A DNA stretch of 64,000 bases from positions 82,294 through 146,293 of the forward strand of contig NZ_FRCY01000008.1 of NCBI RefSeq assembly GCF_900143075.1, given 5' to 3'. Below are positions 35,196 through 43,095 of this stretch, in pieces. Source of the stretch: Cyclobacterium lianum (GTDB taxonomy: Bacteria > Bacteroidota > Bacteroidia > Cytophagales > Cyclobacteriaceae). The notes under the pieces are model-generated. The model was not told the DNA's origin. It did no database searches and was given only the letters and a program-made list of their open reading frames with translations. The stretch's first letter is position 1; each line of letters begins with the position of its first letter. The position numbers and the translations under genes are program-made.

Positions 35196-36809
35196 ATGCT
35201 ACGAACCCTATCCTTTCTTTGCCTTTTACTTGTCGGTACAGGGATGCAGTCCCTCCAGGCTCAGGTCTTCGCAGGCGAGCCCATGTTGGAAGAAGCCGGC
35301 AGAAGGGCTCAGCTTCTGAATATGGGAGAAAATCGCGCCAGCTATACCCTCCGCCCCTTTGCAATGCCGCTTTCCCGACTGGTGGAGGGAGACAGCCTGC
35401 CGGCTGGAAGAGAAATAAAGGAAAATTGGAAATTATTGCCGCTCAGAGCTTCTTTGGGGCATGCGGGAAAACGGCCCTATGGGGCATATCCGTATTTGAC
35501 GGTTCCTTCCCGGGGTCCCCAGCTTTGGCTGAATCCAGGCCTGCAATACGAAAAGGACTGGTTGGAGTTCCGTTTTCAGCCAGAGTTGGTATTTGCGCTA
35601 AACCGTTCCTACCAGGGGTTTCCTGACTCATATGGCCTGCCCACCAACCGCAAATACTTCCGGTATCCGAACACCATCAATTACCCTGAGCGCTTCAATA
35701 GGGGAGCCTTGTTGCGTATGGGATGGGGGCAAACCAAGCTGGCTGCCCATTGGCGCAAATGGGAGCTGAGCCTGGGGACCAACAGCATTTGGTGGGGCCC
35801 GGGACAATTTCATTCCCTGATCTTCAGCCACCATGCGCCTGGTTTTCCGCACTTCAGTATAGGTACCAGAAGTCCGCTACCAACTTTTTTGGGTTCTTTC
35901 GAAACACAACTGTTGTTTGGGAGGCTGCAAAGCACGGCATATGATCCAGTTCAGGAGGAGAGTCTCAATCAGCAATTTTATCGCCAGCACCGCAAAGACC
36001 CCCGCTACCTGAATGCCTTGCTTTTTACCTGGTCTCCCAAATGGATCGACGGTTTATCTCTTGGATTTTCCCGGACTTTCCAGATTTACAACAGGGACCG
36101 GCCTTCTGGCCTGAGGGCACTCGCCCCGGTCATCATGCCACTGATTAAGGAAAACTATGGTTTCGTCAACGCCAATGGCGAATGGGATCAGCAAATAGCC
36201 GTGTTCGGGAGATGGCTGTTGCGTCTGGTGCAATCGGAGCTTTACTTCGAATATGGACGCCGCGATCATGCATTAAACTGGCGCGAGTTTTTTCTCAATC
36301 CCGAACATGCCCGGGCATATCTGCTGGGCTTCACGAAAATCTGGACATTGCAAAATGGACATTTTCAGTTGCGCGGAGAAATGACGCAGCAGCAGGAATC
36401 GATCAATCGGCTGGTCCGCTATGCGGGCAATGCCGGCTTGACCTGGCACGGGCATTCCAGATTGCGTGGTTTTACCCACCGGGGCGAACCGCTGGGTGTG
36501 GGTCTGGGGCCGGGCAGTAATATGCAGACAATAGAGCTGGCATATTTTAAGGATTGGAAGAAGGTCGGGGTACGTTTTGACCGCGTGGCGAGAAATGCAG
36601 ATTTCTATTATGCGGCAAATGGAGAGGATGCATCGCTGGCGCCCTGGACCGATCTGGCCCTGGCGTTGTTTTGGGAGAAAAAAATAAAGAACATTAACTT
36701 TTCAGCTAGCGGCCAGTTTATCAAGTCCCATCATTACCAGTGGCAGGCTGTAGCACCGGCAAGCAGGAATTTCACCCTGCAGCTTCAGGCCGTGTATCAT
36801 TGGCAATAA
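35196..36809 (+). CDS. Wzi-like capsule assembly outer-membrane protein
   Basis: 537 residues with a signal peptide (LSFLCLLLVGTGMQSLQAQ, about 22 residues). The mature part is rich in alternating beta-strands with aromatic girdles (FRYPNTINYPERFNRG, NSIWWGPGQFHSLIFS), as in capsule assembly protein Wzi of the Bacteroidota type. Wzi-like barrels help anchor or organise surface polysaccharide on the outer membrane. Its place between the sugar-synthesis genes and the PglF-like gene fits capsule or surface-polymer assembly. The last residues lack the usual C-terminal Phe but end in YHWQ. Confidence 0.86.
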   Translation: MLRTLSFLCLLLVGTGMQSLQAQVFAGEPMLEEAGRRAQLLNMGENRASYTLRPFAMPLSRLVEGDSLPAGREIKENWKLLPLRASLGHAGKRPYGAYPYLTVPSRGPQLWLNPGLQYEKDWLEFRFQPELVFALNRSYQGFPDSYGLPTNRKYFRYPNTINYPERFNRGALLRMGWGQTKLAAHWRKWELSLGTNSIWWGPGQFHSLIFSHHAPGFPHFSIGTRSPLPTFLGSFETQLLFGRLQSTAYDPVQEESLNQQFYRQHRKDPRYLNALLFTWSPKWIDGLSLGFSRTFQIYNRDRPSGLRALAPVIMPLIKENYGFVNANGEWDQQIAVFGRWLLRLVQSELYFEYGRRDHALNWREFFLNPEHARAYLLGFTKIWTLQNGHFQLRGEMTQQQESINRLVRYAGNAGLTWHGHSRLRGFTHRGEPLGVGLGPGSNMQTIELAYFKDWKKVGVRFDRVARNADFYYAANGEDASLAPWTDLALALFWEKKIKNINFSASGQFIKSHHYQWQAVAPASRNFTLQLQAVYHWQ

Positions 36810-36891
36810 AAAGCCAAACGAAGTCAGCGGAAAGCGTCTCAGTTCGGGAAAGATATTTTCAATAAAGTATTTTTCAAAGATAACTTATGGC

Positions 36892-36922
36892 TTTTTTGTA
36901 AGAGTAAAAACCATTATCTTTG
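36892..36922 (+). promoter_or_regulatory. Promoter of the PglF-like gene
   Basis: T-rich -33 region (36892-36895, TTTT; TTTG at 36895-36898) and TATCTTTG at 36915-36922, a perfect -7. A start site near 36926 implies translation from the ATG at 36964, since the TTG at 36931 would sit at the transcript end. Confidence 0.65.
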
Positions 36923-36963
36923 GCAGGTATTTGTTGACAGCTACTAACCGTAAGTTTTTATCC

Positions 36964-38880
36964 ATGTTTTTTTCAAAGAAAATAAACATTCTGCCCAGAT
37001 GGCTTATCGCATGTCTTGACTCGATCATTCTCTTTATTTCCATTTTTTTCGCATATTTTCTGGCCACCAATTTTGATTGGCTGCAAATGGCCAATTTGCA
37101 GGTGTTTCAGGGATCAATGACCTTTGTATTTGTAGGTCTTCTGGTCATGTTCCTGACAAAAAGTTATACCGGAATCGTACGGCATACCGGGATAATGGAT
37201 GGGATGCTTATCTTACGTACGGTGGGTTTCACGGTACTGGTCGTAGGCTTGTTAAACTTTCTACTCGTATTTATTAATGGTAGCGGGCGGGTAGTTCCAT
37301 TCGCTGTACTGATCATTGGAGGCATGCTCTCTTTGTTTTTTCTGATTACCTATCGCTTGCTGGTCAAAGATTTTTTCAGAAAAAACAAACTCAAGGGGAT
37401 GGATCTTCCGAAAAAGAAAATTTTGATCTATGGAGCCGGAGAAGCGGGTAGCATTACCTACAGGGCGGTAGTAAAGGACAGTCATTACCGGTATTTGGTC
37501 TACGGATTCCTGGACGACGACCCACGTAAGAAGGGCAAGTATTTTGAAGGATTGCCGGTATTTGGAAATGTTGATGAATTGGCCGATTTGTCGGCAAAGT
37601 ATGAGCTGGAAGAGTTGATCATTGCCATTATTGAGCTTACTCCAAAACGTAGAAGGGAGATTATTGACGCTTGTATTGCATTGGATATCCATGCCATGAC
37701 CATACCTCCTGTAAATCAATGGGTTGGAGGGAACCTTAGCCCAGGGGCGCTGAGGGATGTCAAAATAGAAGACTTACTTGGTCGGGAGTCAATTTGTCTG
37801 AAAAATAAAAAGGTGTCTGGAATGATATCCGGGAAACGGGTATTGGTCACAGGTGCAGCAGGCTCAATTGGGAGTGAATTGTCCCGCCAAATTGCCCGGT
37901 GCGCACCAGAAATGTTGATCCTATTGGATATTGCCGAATCTCCCTTGCACGACCAGGAAGTATTTATCCGGAACGAATTCAGGGACTTGCCCCTGCATGC
38001 GGTATTAGAGGATGTTACTAACCTTGAAGGTGTCAAACGGGTATTTGAAAATTTCCAACCGGAATACGTGTTCCATGCGGCTGCTTTAAAGCATGTGCCG
38101 ATGATGGAAAAGTACCCGGCCAAGGCCGTACAGTGCAACCTGCTGGGCACTAAAAATGTCGCCGATTGTGCACTGGCATTTGGTGTAAAAAAGATGGTCA
38201 TGGTCAGTACCGATAAAGCTGTGAATCCCACCAATGTGATGGGTGCAAGCAAAAGGCTGGCCGAAATGTACGTGCAATCCCTGGATAAATTTCAAAAGGA
38301 ACAGCACCAAGAAAGTACAGGTTTTATTACGACCCGCTTTGGGAATGTCCTTGGATCAAACGGTTCAGTAATCCCGCTGTTTAAACGGCAATTGAAAAGT
38401 GGAGGGCCCCTTACCGTTACCGATCCGGATGTCACCCGTTACTTTATGACAATCCCGGAGGCCTGTGACCTGGTACTGGAGGCTGGCGTTATGGGAAATG
38501 GGGGAGAGATCTACGTTTTTGATATGGGTGAGCCGATCAGGATTATTGATCTTGCCAGGAAGATGATTTACCTCAGTGGCAAGAAACCAGGAAAAGATAT
38601 CGAGATTGAGATCACCGGACTGCGTCCTGGAGAAAAACTATACGAAGAGGTATTGGATTCCGGAGAATTGTCTGTGGAAACCCATCACCCAAAAATCAAG
38701 ATAGCACTTGTCCGGCCGGGCAATTACCAGGAAATCAAGAGAAAAATGCTCTTGTTTGAAACACTGTTCGATCCCGAAGATGAGATGCAACTGGTTGGAC
38801 ACATGAAAAAAATGGTGCCGGAATACATCAGTAAAATGTCCCGCTTCGAACTACTGGATGGACAGAAAATAGAAAAATAG
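36964..38880 (+). CDS. Membrane-bound nucleoside-diphosphate-sugar 4,6-dehydratase (PglF/CapD-like)
   Basis: About 638 residues from the ATG at 36964. Four N-terminal helices (residues ~10-120), a first Rossmann-like domain with YGAGEAGS near 147, and a second catalytic SDR domain starting at KRVLVTGAAGSIGSEL near 290. The active-site motif is STDKAVNPTNVMGASKR near 411-427, with methionine in place of the SDR tyrosine, typical of FlaA1/PglF. The reaction is conversion of UDP-GlcNAc to the 4-keto-6-deoxy sugar, the first step toward di-N-acetylbacillosamine. It completes the C/D/E/F set with the genes at 32377-34767. Confidence 0.93.
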   Translation: MFFSKKINILPRWLIACLDSIILFISIFFAYFLATNFDWLQMANLQVFQGSMTFVFVGLLVMFLTKSYTGIVRHTGIMDGMLILRTVGFTVLVVGLLNFLLVFINGSGRVVPFAVLIIGGMLSLFFLITYRLLVKDFFRKNKLKGMDLPKKKILIYGAGEAGSITYRAVVKDSHYRYLVYGFLDDDPRKKGKYFEGLPVFGNVDELADLSAKYELEELIIAIIELTPKRRREIIDACIALDIHAMTIPPVNQWVGGNLSPGALRDVKIEDLLGRESICLKNKKVSGMISGKRVLVTGAAGSIGSELSRQIARCAPEMLILLDIAESPLHDQEVFIRNEFRDLPLHAVLEDVTNLEGVKRVFENFQPEYVFHAAALKHVPMMEKYPAKAVQCNLLGTKNVADCALAFGVKKMVMVSTDKAVNPTNVMGASKRLAEMYVQSLDKFQKEQHQESTGFITTRFGNVLGSNGSVIPLFKRQLKSGGPLTVTDPDVTRYFMTIPEACDLVLEAGVMGNGGEIYVFDMGEPIRIIDLARKMIYLSGKKPGKDIEIEITGLRPGEKLYEEVLDSGELSVETHHPKIKIALVRPGNYQEIKRKMLLFETLFDPEDEMQLVGHMKKMVPEYISKMSRFELLDGQKIEK

Positions 38881-39007
38881 TTTCTCCGATTGAAACCGCT
38901 CCCCAGCATTTGTGATCTCGTGGTTGAGATAACGGGAGCTTTGTAATCCCCGCAACGGTATTGGGATTGGTGTACGGCGTATTTAATTATTAAATATTGC
39001 GTCAGCA

Positions 39008-39020
39008 GGGTTTGCAATCC
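39008..39020. repeat. GGGTT-N3-AATCC palindrome variant
   Basis: GGGTT (39008-39012), TGC, AATCC (39016-39020); one mismatch from the family core. Confidence 0.45.
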
Positions 39021-39037
39021 CGAGGACAGATAATAAA

Positions 39038-39050
39038 GGATTTGTAATCC
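39038..39050. repeat. GGATT-N3-AATCC palindrome
   Basis: GGATT (39038-39042), TGT, AATCC (39046-39050), 17 bases after the previous unit. Confidence 0.5.
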
Positions 39051-39109
39051 CGGCAAGCTGCAAGTGATCCCCTTTACACATACCCGTTTAGTACCGCATC
39101 CGGTTCGCC

Positions 39110-39122
39110 GGATTCCAAATCC
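39110..39122. repeat. GGATT-N3-AATCC palindrome
   Basis: GGATT (39110-39114), CCA, AATCC (39118-39122), flanked by CCG and TGC. Confidence 0.5.
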
Positions 39123-39189
39123 TGCATTATATGGGTTAGGACTTAAAAATTCCGAACAGCCCTGCCGGTAGCTGTAAGAGCTGCTACCC

Positions 39190-40095
39190 TCAGGGTTTGT
39201 TGGGGTCTTCCGGTAAGCCGTGCTTTCTAAAGAAGCTGGCAGGATCCTCCGGTACAGCCACCGTTTGGTCATAGGTCCTTCCGGTTTTCTCAAAAAGCTC
39301 CCTTCTGCCTTTGATGTCATCTACCAGCTCCATGTATGCAATCTGTCCTACCCGGACAGCCACCCGCCGGGGTACCACCACAACACCGTCTGAGTCTGCC
39401 ACGATCACATCTCCGGGGTAGACCGTGCATCCGCCAACCACTACCGGCCGCTGTACATCGATCACCTCATTTCGTCCTATGCGCTCACCTCTTCCCCTTT
39501 TGCTGTAGTCGGTATACACCGGATTTTTTTGCCGGATGATCTCGTCTATGTCGCGGACTCCACCGGCAGAAACCAGACCGACGGCTCCTTTCTCCTGCCA
39601 GTCCATGATATTTTTTGATCCGGTTGATCCGGTGTCATTGTCATCCCTGTTGTCCATGACTACCACGGTACCCGGTTTGATAAATTCGCCGAATGGCTCA
39701 GCAGACAATTGGGAGTACCACATACCACGCCACTGCCGGTATACCTCATAATTTTCCGGTTGGGTCAGGTCAGCTCCCGGGTGCATGGGCCTGTTGGTAG
39801 GCCCGTAGCGGACGGTCACGGCTATGCCGGAAAAGCGATGCGCCATGGTTTCCACATCCCGCCACAAGGGAGCAATATCGGGCTTCATGACTCCCACATC
39901 CATATAGCCTACGGTGACCAGGCCATCAACGACATCCGTGACCCGGGCTCCCTTATACAATTCAAGCAGCACCTCATCGGATACTTCTACAGCTTCCTGG
40001 GCATAGCCCGTGTTGCTACAGTAGAAAGGCGATACCAGAAAAGTAATCGCCAGAAACCTGAGGGAATTTCGGGAAAGAGATCTCAGCAAATTCAT
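39190..40095 (-). CDS. Exported RraA family protein
   Basis: 301 residues. Residues ~12-33 form a signal peptide (LRFLAITFLVSPFYCSNTGYAQ), unusual for RraA-fold proteins, which are mostly cytoplasmic. The core carries the family motifs: SAGGVRDIDEI near residue 182 for the metal-ligand region, and VYPGDVIVADSDGVVVVPR near 231-249. Relatives include 4-hydroxy-4-methyl-2-oxoglutarate/oxaloacetate aldolases and regulators of RNase E; an exported location excludes the latter. An extra segment near 105-130 (ENYEVYRQWRGMWYSQ) is not part of the minimal fold. It is 46 bases downstream of fabG. Confidence 0.88.
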   Translation of the reverse strand: MNLLRSLSRNSLRFLAITFLVSPFYCSNTGYAQEAVEVSDEVLLELYKGARVTDVVDGLVTVGYMDVGVMKPDIAPLWRDVETMAHRFSGIAVTVRYGPTNRPMHPGADLTQPENYEVYRQWRGMWYSQLSAEPFGEFIKPGTVVVMDNRDDNDTGSTGSKNIMDWQEKGAVGLVSAGGVRDIDEIIRQKNPVYTDYSKRGRGERIGRNEVIDVQRPVVVGGCTVYPGDVIVADSDGVVVVPRRVAVRVGQIAYMELVDDIKGRRELFEKTGRTYDQTVAVPEDPASFFRKHGLPEDPNKP

Positions 40096-40141
40096 AGTTA
40101 TTTTGGGTTTAAAGGTTTGTTCAAATGGGTGATCAAATCGA

Positions 40142-40888
40142 TCAGGTATACATGGCTCCGTTGACCTGCAGGGTTTGCCCGGAAATATAGGTGCTCATGT
40201 CGGAACCCAGAAACACACAGGCGTCGGCCACTTCTTCAGGCTTTCCACCCCTTTTCATAGGAATGGCATCCCGCCAGCCCTGAACGGTCTTTTCATCAAG
40301 GACGGCAGTCATTTCCGTTTCTATGAAGCCCGGCGCAATGGCATTGCAGCGGATATTTCTGGAGCCAAGTTCCAGTGCCACGGATTTGGTAAAGCCAATA
40401 ATTCCAGCTTTGGAGGCGGCATAATTGGCCTGCCCGGCATTTCCTTTGATACCCACTACAGAGGTGATGTTGATAATAGAACCTGCCTTTGCTTTCATCA
40501 TGCTGCGGGTTACTGCTTTTACGGTGTTGAAGCAGGACTTCAGGTTGATGTTGATCACCTCGTCCCAGTGTTCTTCGCTCATCCGCATCAGCAGGTTGTC
40601 CCGCGTGATCCCGGCATTGTTTACAAGGATATCAATGCCTCCCAATTCCGCCTGTACATCTGAGATGAGCTGCTCAGCAGCTTTAAAATCAGCCGCATCC
40701 GACCTATAGCCCCTGGCCTTTATACCATAGGCAGACAGCTCCTTCTCCAGCTCCTGACCTTTCTCTACACTGGACAAAAAAGTAAAGGCTACGTCAGCAC
40801 CTTCTTCTGCAAAACGCATGGCAATGGCTCTTCCGATACCTTTGGAAGCCCCGGTTACCAGGGCCTTTTTTCCTGTAAGTAATCCCAT
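40142..40888 (-). CDS. fabG: 3-oxoacyl-ACP reductase
   Basis: About 248 residues from the ATG at 40888; a TTG six bases upstream also opens the frame. The NADP motif TGASKGIGRAIA is at residues ~12-23, NNAGITRD near 86, and the catalytic Tyr-x3-Lys in NYAASKAGIIGF near 152. All FabG hallmarks are present, including the C-terminal YISGQTLQVNGAMYT. The enzyme reduces beta-ketoacyl-ACP in fatty-acid elongation. It has its own -7 element. The neighbour (exported RraA-like protein) is not a fatty-acid gene. Confidence 0.95.
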   Translation of the reverse strand: MGLLTGKKALVTGASKGIGRAIAMRFAEEGADVAFTFLSSVEKGQELEKELSAYGIKARGYRSDAADFKAAEQLISDVQAELGGIDILVNNAGITRDNLLMRMSEEHWDEVININLKSCFNTVKAVTRSMMKAKAGSIINITSVVGIKGNAGQANYAASKAGIIGFTKSVALELGSRNIRCNAIAPGFIETEMTAVLDEKTVQGWRDAIPMKRGGKPEEVADACVFLGSDMSTYISGQTLQVNGAMYT

Positions 40889-40916
40889 ATTCAAAATTTT
40901 TAGGTTTTTTCTTTTC

Positions 40917-40924
40917 CAAAAATA
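40917..40924 (-). promoter_or_regulatory. -7 promoter element of fabG
   Basis: On the minus strand TATTTTTG (complement of 40917-40924), an exact -7 consensus, 28 bases before the fabG ATG. No TTTG at the right distance is seen. Confidence 0.5.
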
Positions 40925-40929
40925 GGTAT

Positions 40930-41058
40930 TTATTCCAAAACTTCGGAGAAGACAACCTCAAAAATGCTTTCTCCATCTTCGGTGTTTTTCTCAGGTGCTG
41001 TACTTTCATTGGGAATCTGCCAGCTTTGATTATCAAAACCAAATTTTTTTCTGAACAT
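40930..41058 (-). CDS. Possible small acidic protein
   Basis: 42 residues from the ATG at 41058: MFRKKFGFDNQSW, then a polar stretch with NESTAPEKNTEDGE and an acidic end EVVFSEVLE. Codon choice and composition look coding, and it sits just upstream of fabG in the same direction. No family is recognised, and no promoter or Shine-Dalgarno signal supports it, so it may be chance. Confidence 0.33.
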   Translation of the reverse strand: MFRKKFGFDNQSWQIPNESTAPEKNTEDGESIFEVVFSEVLE

Positions 41059-41074
41059 TATTATTATAAATTTG
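41044..41074 (+). promoter_or_regulatory. Promoter of lpdA
   Basis: TTTT (41044-41047), 19-base spacer, TAAATTTG (41067-41074), exact -7 match. The ATG at 41106 lies 31 bases downstream. Confidence 0.65.
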
Positions 41075-41105
41075 CATAGCAAAAAAAGAAATAAAATCGA
41101 ATCAT

Positions 41106-42503
41106 ATGTCTTCAACAAAATTTGATGTCATTGTGCTGGGCAGTGGTCCAGGAGGTTATGTAGCAGCAATCCGTGCCTCTCAACTGGGGCTGAAAGTGGC
41201 TGTGGTAGAGGCTGAAGAACTGGGAGGTATTTGTCTCAACTGGGGTTGTATCCCTACCAAGGCCCTGATCAAAAGTGCCCAGGTGTTTGAATACATCAAC
41301 CATGCTTCAGATTACGGCATTTCTGTGAACAAGGCAAGTGTCAAGTTTGAAGACATGATCAAAAGAAGCCGCGATGTAGCCAATGGCATGAGCAAAGGTG
41401 TTCAGTTTTTGATGAAGAAGAATAAAATTGAGCAACTCCTCGGCTGGGGAAAGGTGAAGCCCGGAAAAAAGGTGGAAGTGGAAGACAAGGACGGTAAGAA
41501 AACCGAATACAGCGCGGATCATATCATCATCGCCACAGGCGGCAGGTCCAAAGAGCTACCGGCACTGAAAATTGATAACAAGAAGATTGTCGGTTATCGC
41601 AAGGCTATGACACTGGACAAAATGCCTAAAAAGATGGTGGTCGTGGGCTCGGGTGCCATTGGAGTTGAATTTGCCTATGTGTACAGTTCCATAGGAGTGG
41701 AAGTCACCATAGTGGAATTTCTCGACCGCATTGTGCCTAATGAAGATGAGGAAGTATCCAAAGCCCTGGAGAAAATCTACAAGAAAAAAGGGATAAAGGT
41801 CATGACCAGTGCAGAGGTGACGCAGGTAGATACCAAGGGATCTGGCTGTAAGGTGACCGTAAAGACGAAAGAGGGAGAGGAAAAAATCGATTGTGACCTG
41901 GTGCTTTCTGCTGTGGGTGTGGTATCCAATGTGGAAAATTGTGGTTTGGAAGATGTTGGCATCCTGGTAGACAAGGGTAAAATCAAGGTAGATGAATATT
42001 ACAATACCAATATGCCCGGATACTATGCCATAGGAGATGTGGTCGCAGGTCCTGCCCTGGCGCATGTGGCCTCTGCTGAGGGCATCATTTGTGTGGAAAA
42101 GATTGCAGGTGAAAATCCCGAGCCTTTGGATTACAACAATATCCCCGGTTGTACCTATTGTTTGCCCGAAATCTCATCTGTGGGCTATACGGAGGCAAAA
42201 GCCAAAGAAGCGGGATATGAACTGAAAATTGGTAAATTTCCCTTTTCGGCTTCAGGTAAGGCTTCTGCAGCCGGGGCAAAGGATGGCTTTGTAAAGCTTA
42301 TTTTTGATGCCAGGTACGGAGAGCTGCTGGGAGCACACATGATAGGCTACAATGTCACCGAAATGATAGCCGAGATTGTGGCCATCAGAAAGCTGGAGAC
42401 TACGGGCCATGAATTGATCAAGACAGTTCACCCGCATCCCACCATGTCAGAAGCCGTGATGGAGGCTGCTGCCGCAGCATATGGTGAAGTGATACACCTT
42501 TAA
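41106..42503 (+). CDS. lpdA: Dihydrolipoyl dehydrogenase
   Basis: 465 residues. The FAD motif GSGPGGYVAA is near residue 12, the redox disulfide in GGICLNWGCIPTKAL near 39-53, NAD motif VVGSGAIGVEFA near 180, and the catalytic His-Glu pair in VHPHPTMSEAVMEA near 443. It reoxidises lipoamide in pyruvate and 2-oxoglutarate dehydrogenase and glycine cleavage complexes. No E1/E2 gene is in the window, so it is expressed alone from its own promoter. Confidence 0.97.
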   Translation: MSSTKFDVIVLGSGPGGYVAAIRASQLGLKVAVVEAEELGGICLNWGCIPTKALIKSAQVFEYINHASDYGISVNKASVKFEDMIKRSRDVANGMSKGVQFLMKKNKIEQLLGWGKVKPGKKVEVEDKDGKKTEYSADHIIIATGGRSKELPALKIDNKKIVGYRKAMTLDKMPKKMVVVGSGAIGVEFAYVYSSIGVEVTIVEFLDRIVPNEDEEVSKALEKIYKKKGIKVMTSAEVTQVDTKGSGCKVTVKTKEGEEKIDCDLVLSAVGVVSNVENCGLEDVGILVDKGKIKVDEYYNTNMPGYYAIGDVVAGPALAHVASAEGIICVEKIAGENPEPLDYNNIPGCTYCLPEISSVGYTEAKAKEAGYELKIGKFPFSASGKASAAGAKDGFVKLIFDARYGELLGAHMIGYNVTEMIAEIVAIRKLETTGHELIKTVHPHPTMSEAVMEAAAAAYGEVIHL

Positions 42504-42561
42504 GCACTGCTTTGGGGAAGCGCAGAAAATTGAAACCGTCAACTACTGACCAACAGGTTTT

Positions 42562-43095
42562 TTGGAAGAACATGCATTGATACAGGGGCTCAGGGCCAGA
42601 GACAGACAGGTTCAGGAATATTTGTACGAAAAATATTCCGGTGCTTTGTTTGGCATTATCTGCCGGATCATTTATGATGCGGATCTGGCAGAGGAAGTGT
42701 TTCACGACGCCTTCCTGAAGATCAACCAAAAGATCGATAGCTACGACCCCGCCAAGGGGCGACTGTATACATGGATGGCCAATATTTGCCGGAATTCGGC
42801 GATCGATAAAACGAGGTCCAAAGAATTTTCAAAAAGCAGTAAGACCAATACCATAGATGATTACGTATATGCTATGGAAAGCGGGTCAGACACAGCAGCG
42901 GCAGTGGATGGAATCGGCGTCAGGGAATTGATGGAAGATCTGAACGAGGAGCAAAGATTTATTATGGAATGTATCTATTTCAAAGGCTACACCCATACCG
43001 AAGTAGCCGAAAAATACAACATTCCTCTGGGGACAGTTAAATCCAGGGTCCGGTCCGCGATCAATGTGTTGAAAAAGAAAGCTGATATAATCTAG
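42562..43095 (+). CDS. ECF-type RNA polymerase sigma factor
   Basis: 177 residues from a TTG start. Region 2 (QEYLYEKYSGALFGIICRI, EEVFHDAFLKI, TWMANICRNSAIDKTR) and region 4 (FIMECIYFKGYTHTEVAEKYNIPLGTVKSRVR) are both complete, giving a typical ECF sigma factor. The stop overlaps the GTG start of the anti-sigma gene by one base (TAGTG), a coupled sigma/anti-sigma pair. The signal that releases it is unknown; the organisation suggests an envelope or stress response. Confidence 0.92.
   Translation: MEEHALIQGLRARDRQVQEYLYEKYSGALFGIICRIIYDADLAEEVFHDAFLKINQKIDSYDPAKGRLYTWMANICRNSAIDKTRSKEFSKSSKTNTIDDYVYAMESGSDTAAAVDGIGVRELMEDLNEEQRFIMECIYFKGYTHTEVAEKYNIPLGTVKSRVRSAINVLKKKADII

Larger units (their letters stand above)
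38881..39189. other. Intergenic region with a cluster of palindromes
   Basis: 309 bases between the convergent PglF-like and RraA-like genes. At least three GGATT-N3-AATCC-type units lie here (39008-39020, 39038-39050, 39110-39122), with degenerate ones near 38935-38950. No gene is supported, and no clean T-tailed terminator is visible. Confidence 0.55.

Noticed and set aside
38724..39320. 198-codon minus-strand frame across the PglF end and the palindromes
   Set aside because: It runs antisense through the end of the PglF-like gene and through the palindromes, and overlaps the RraA-like gene in another frame.
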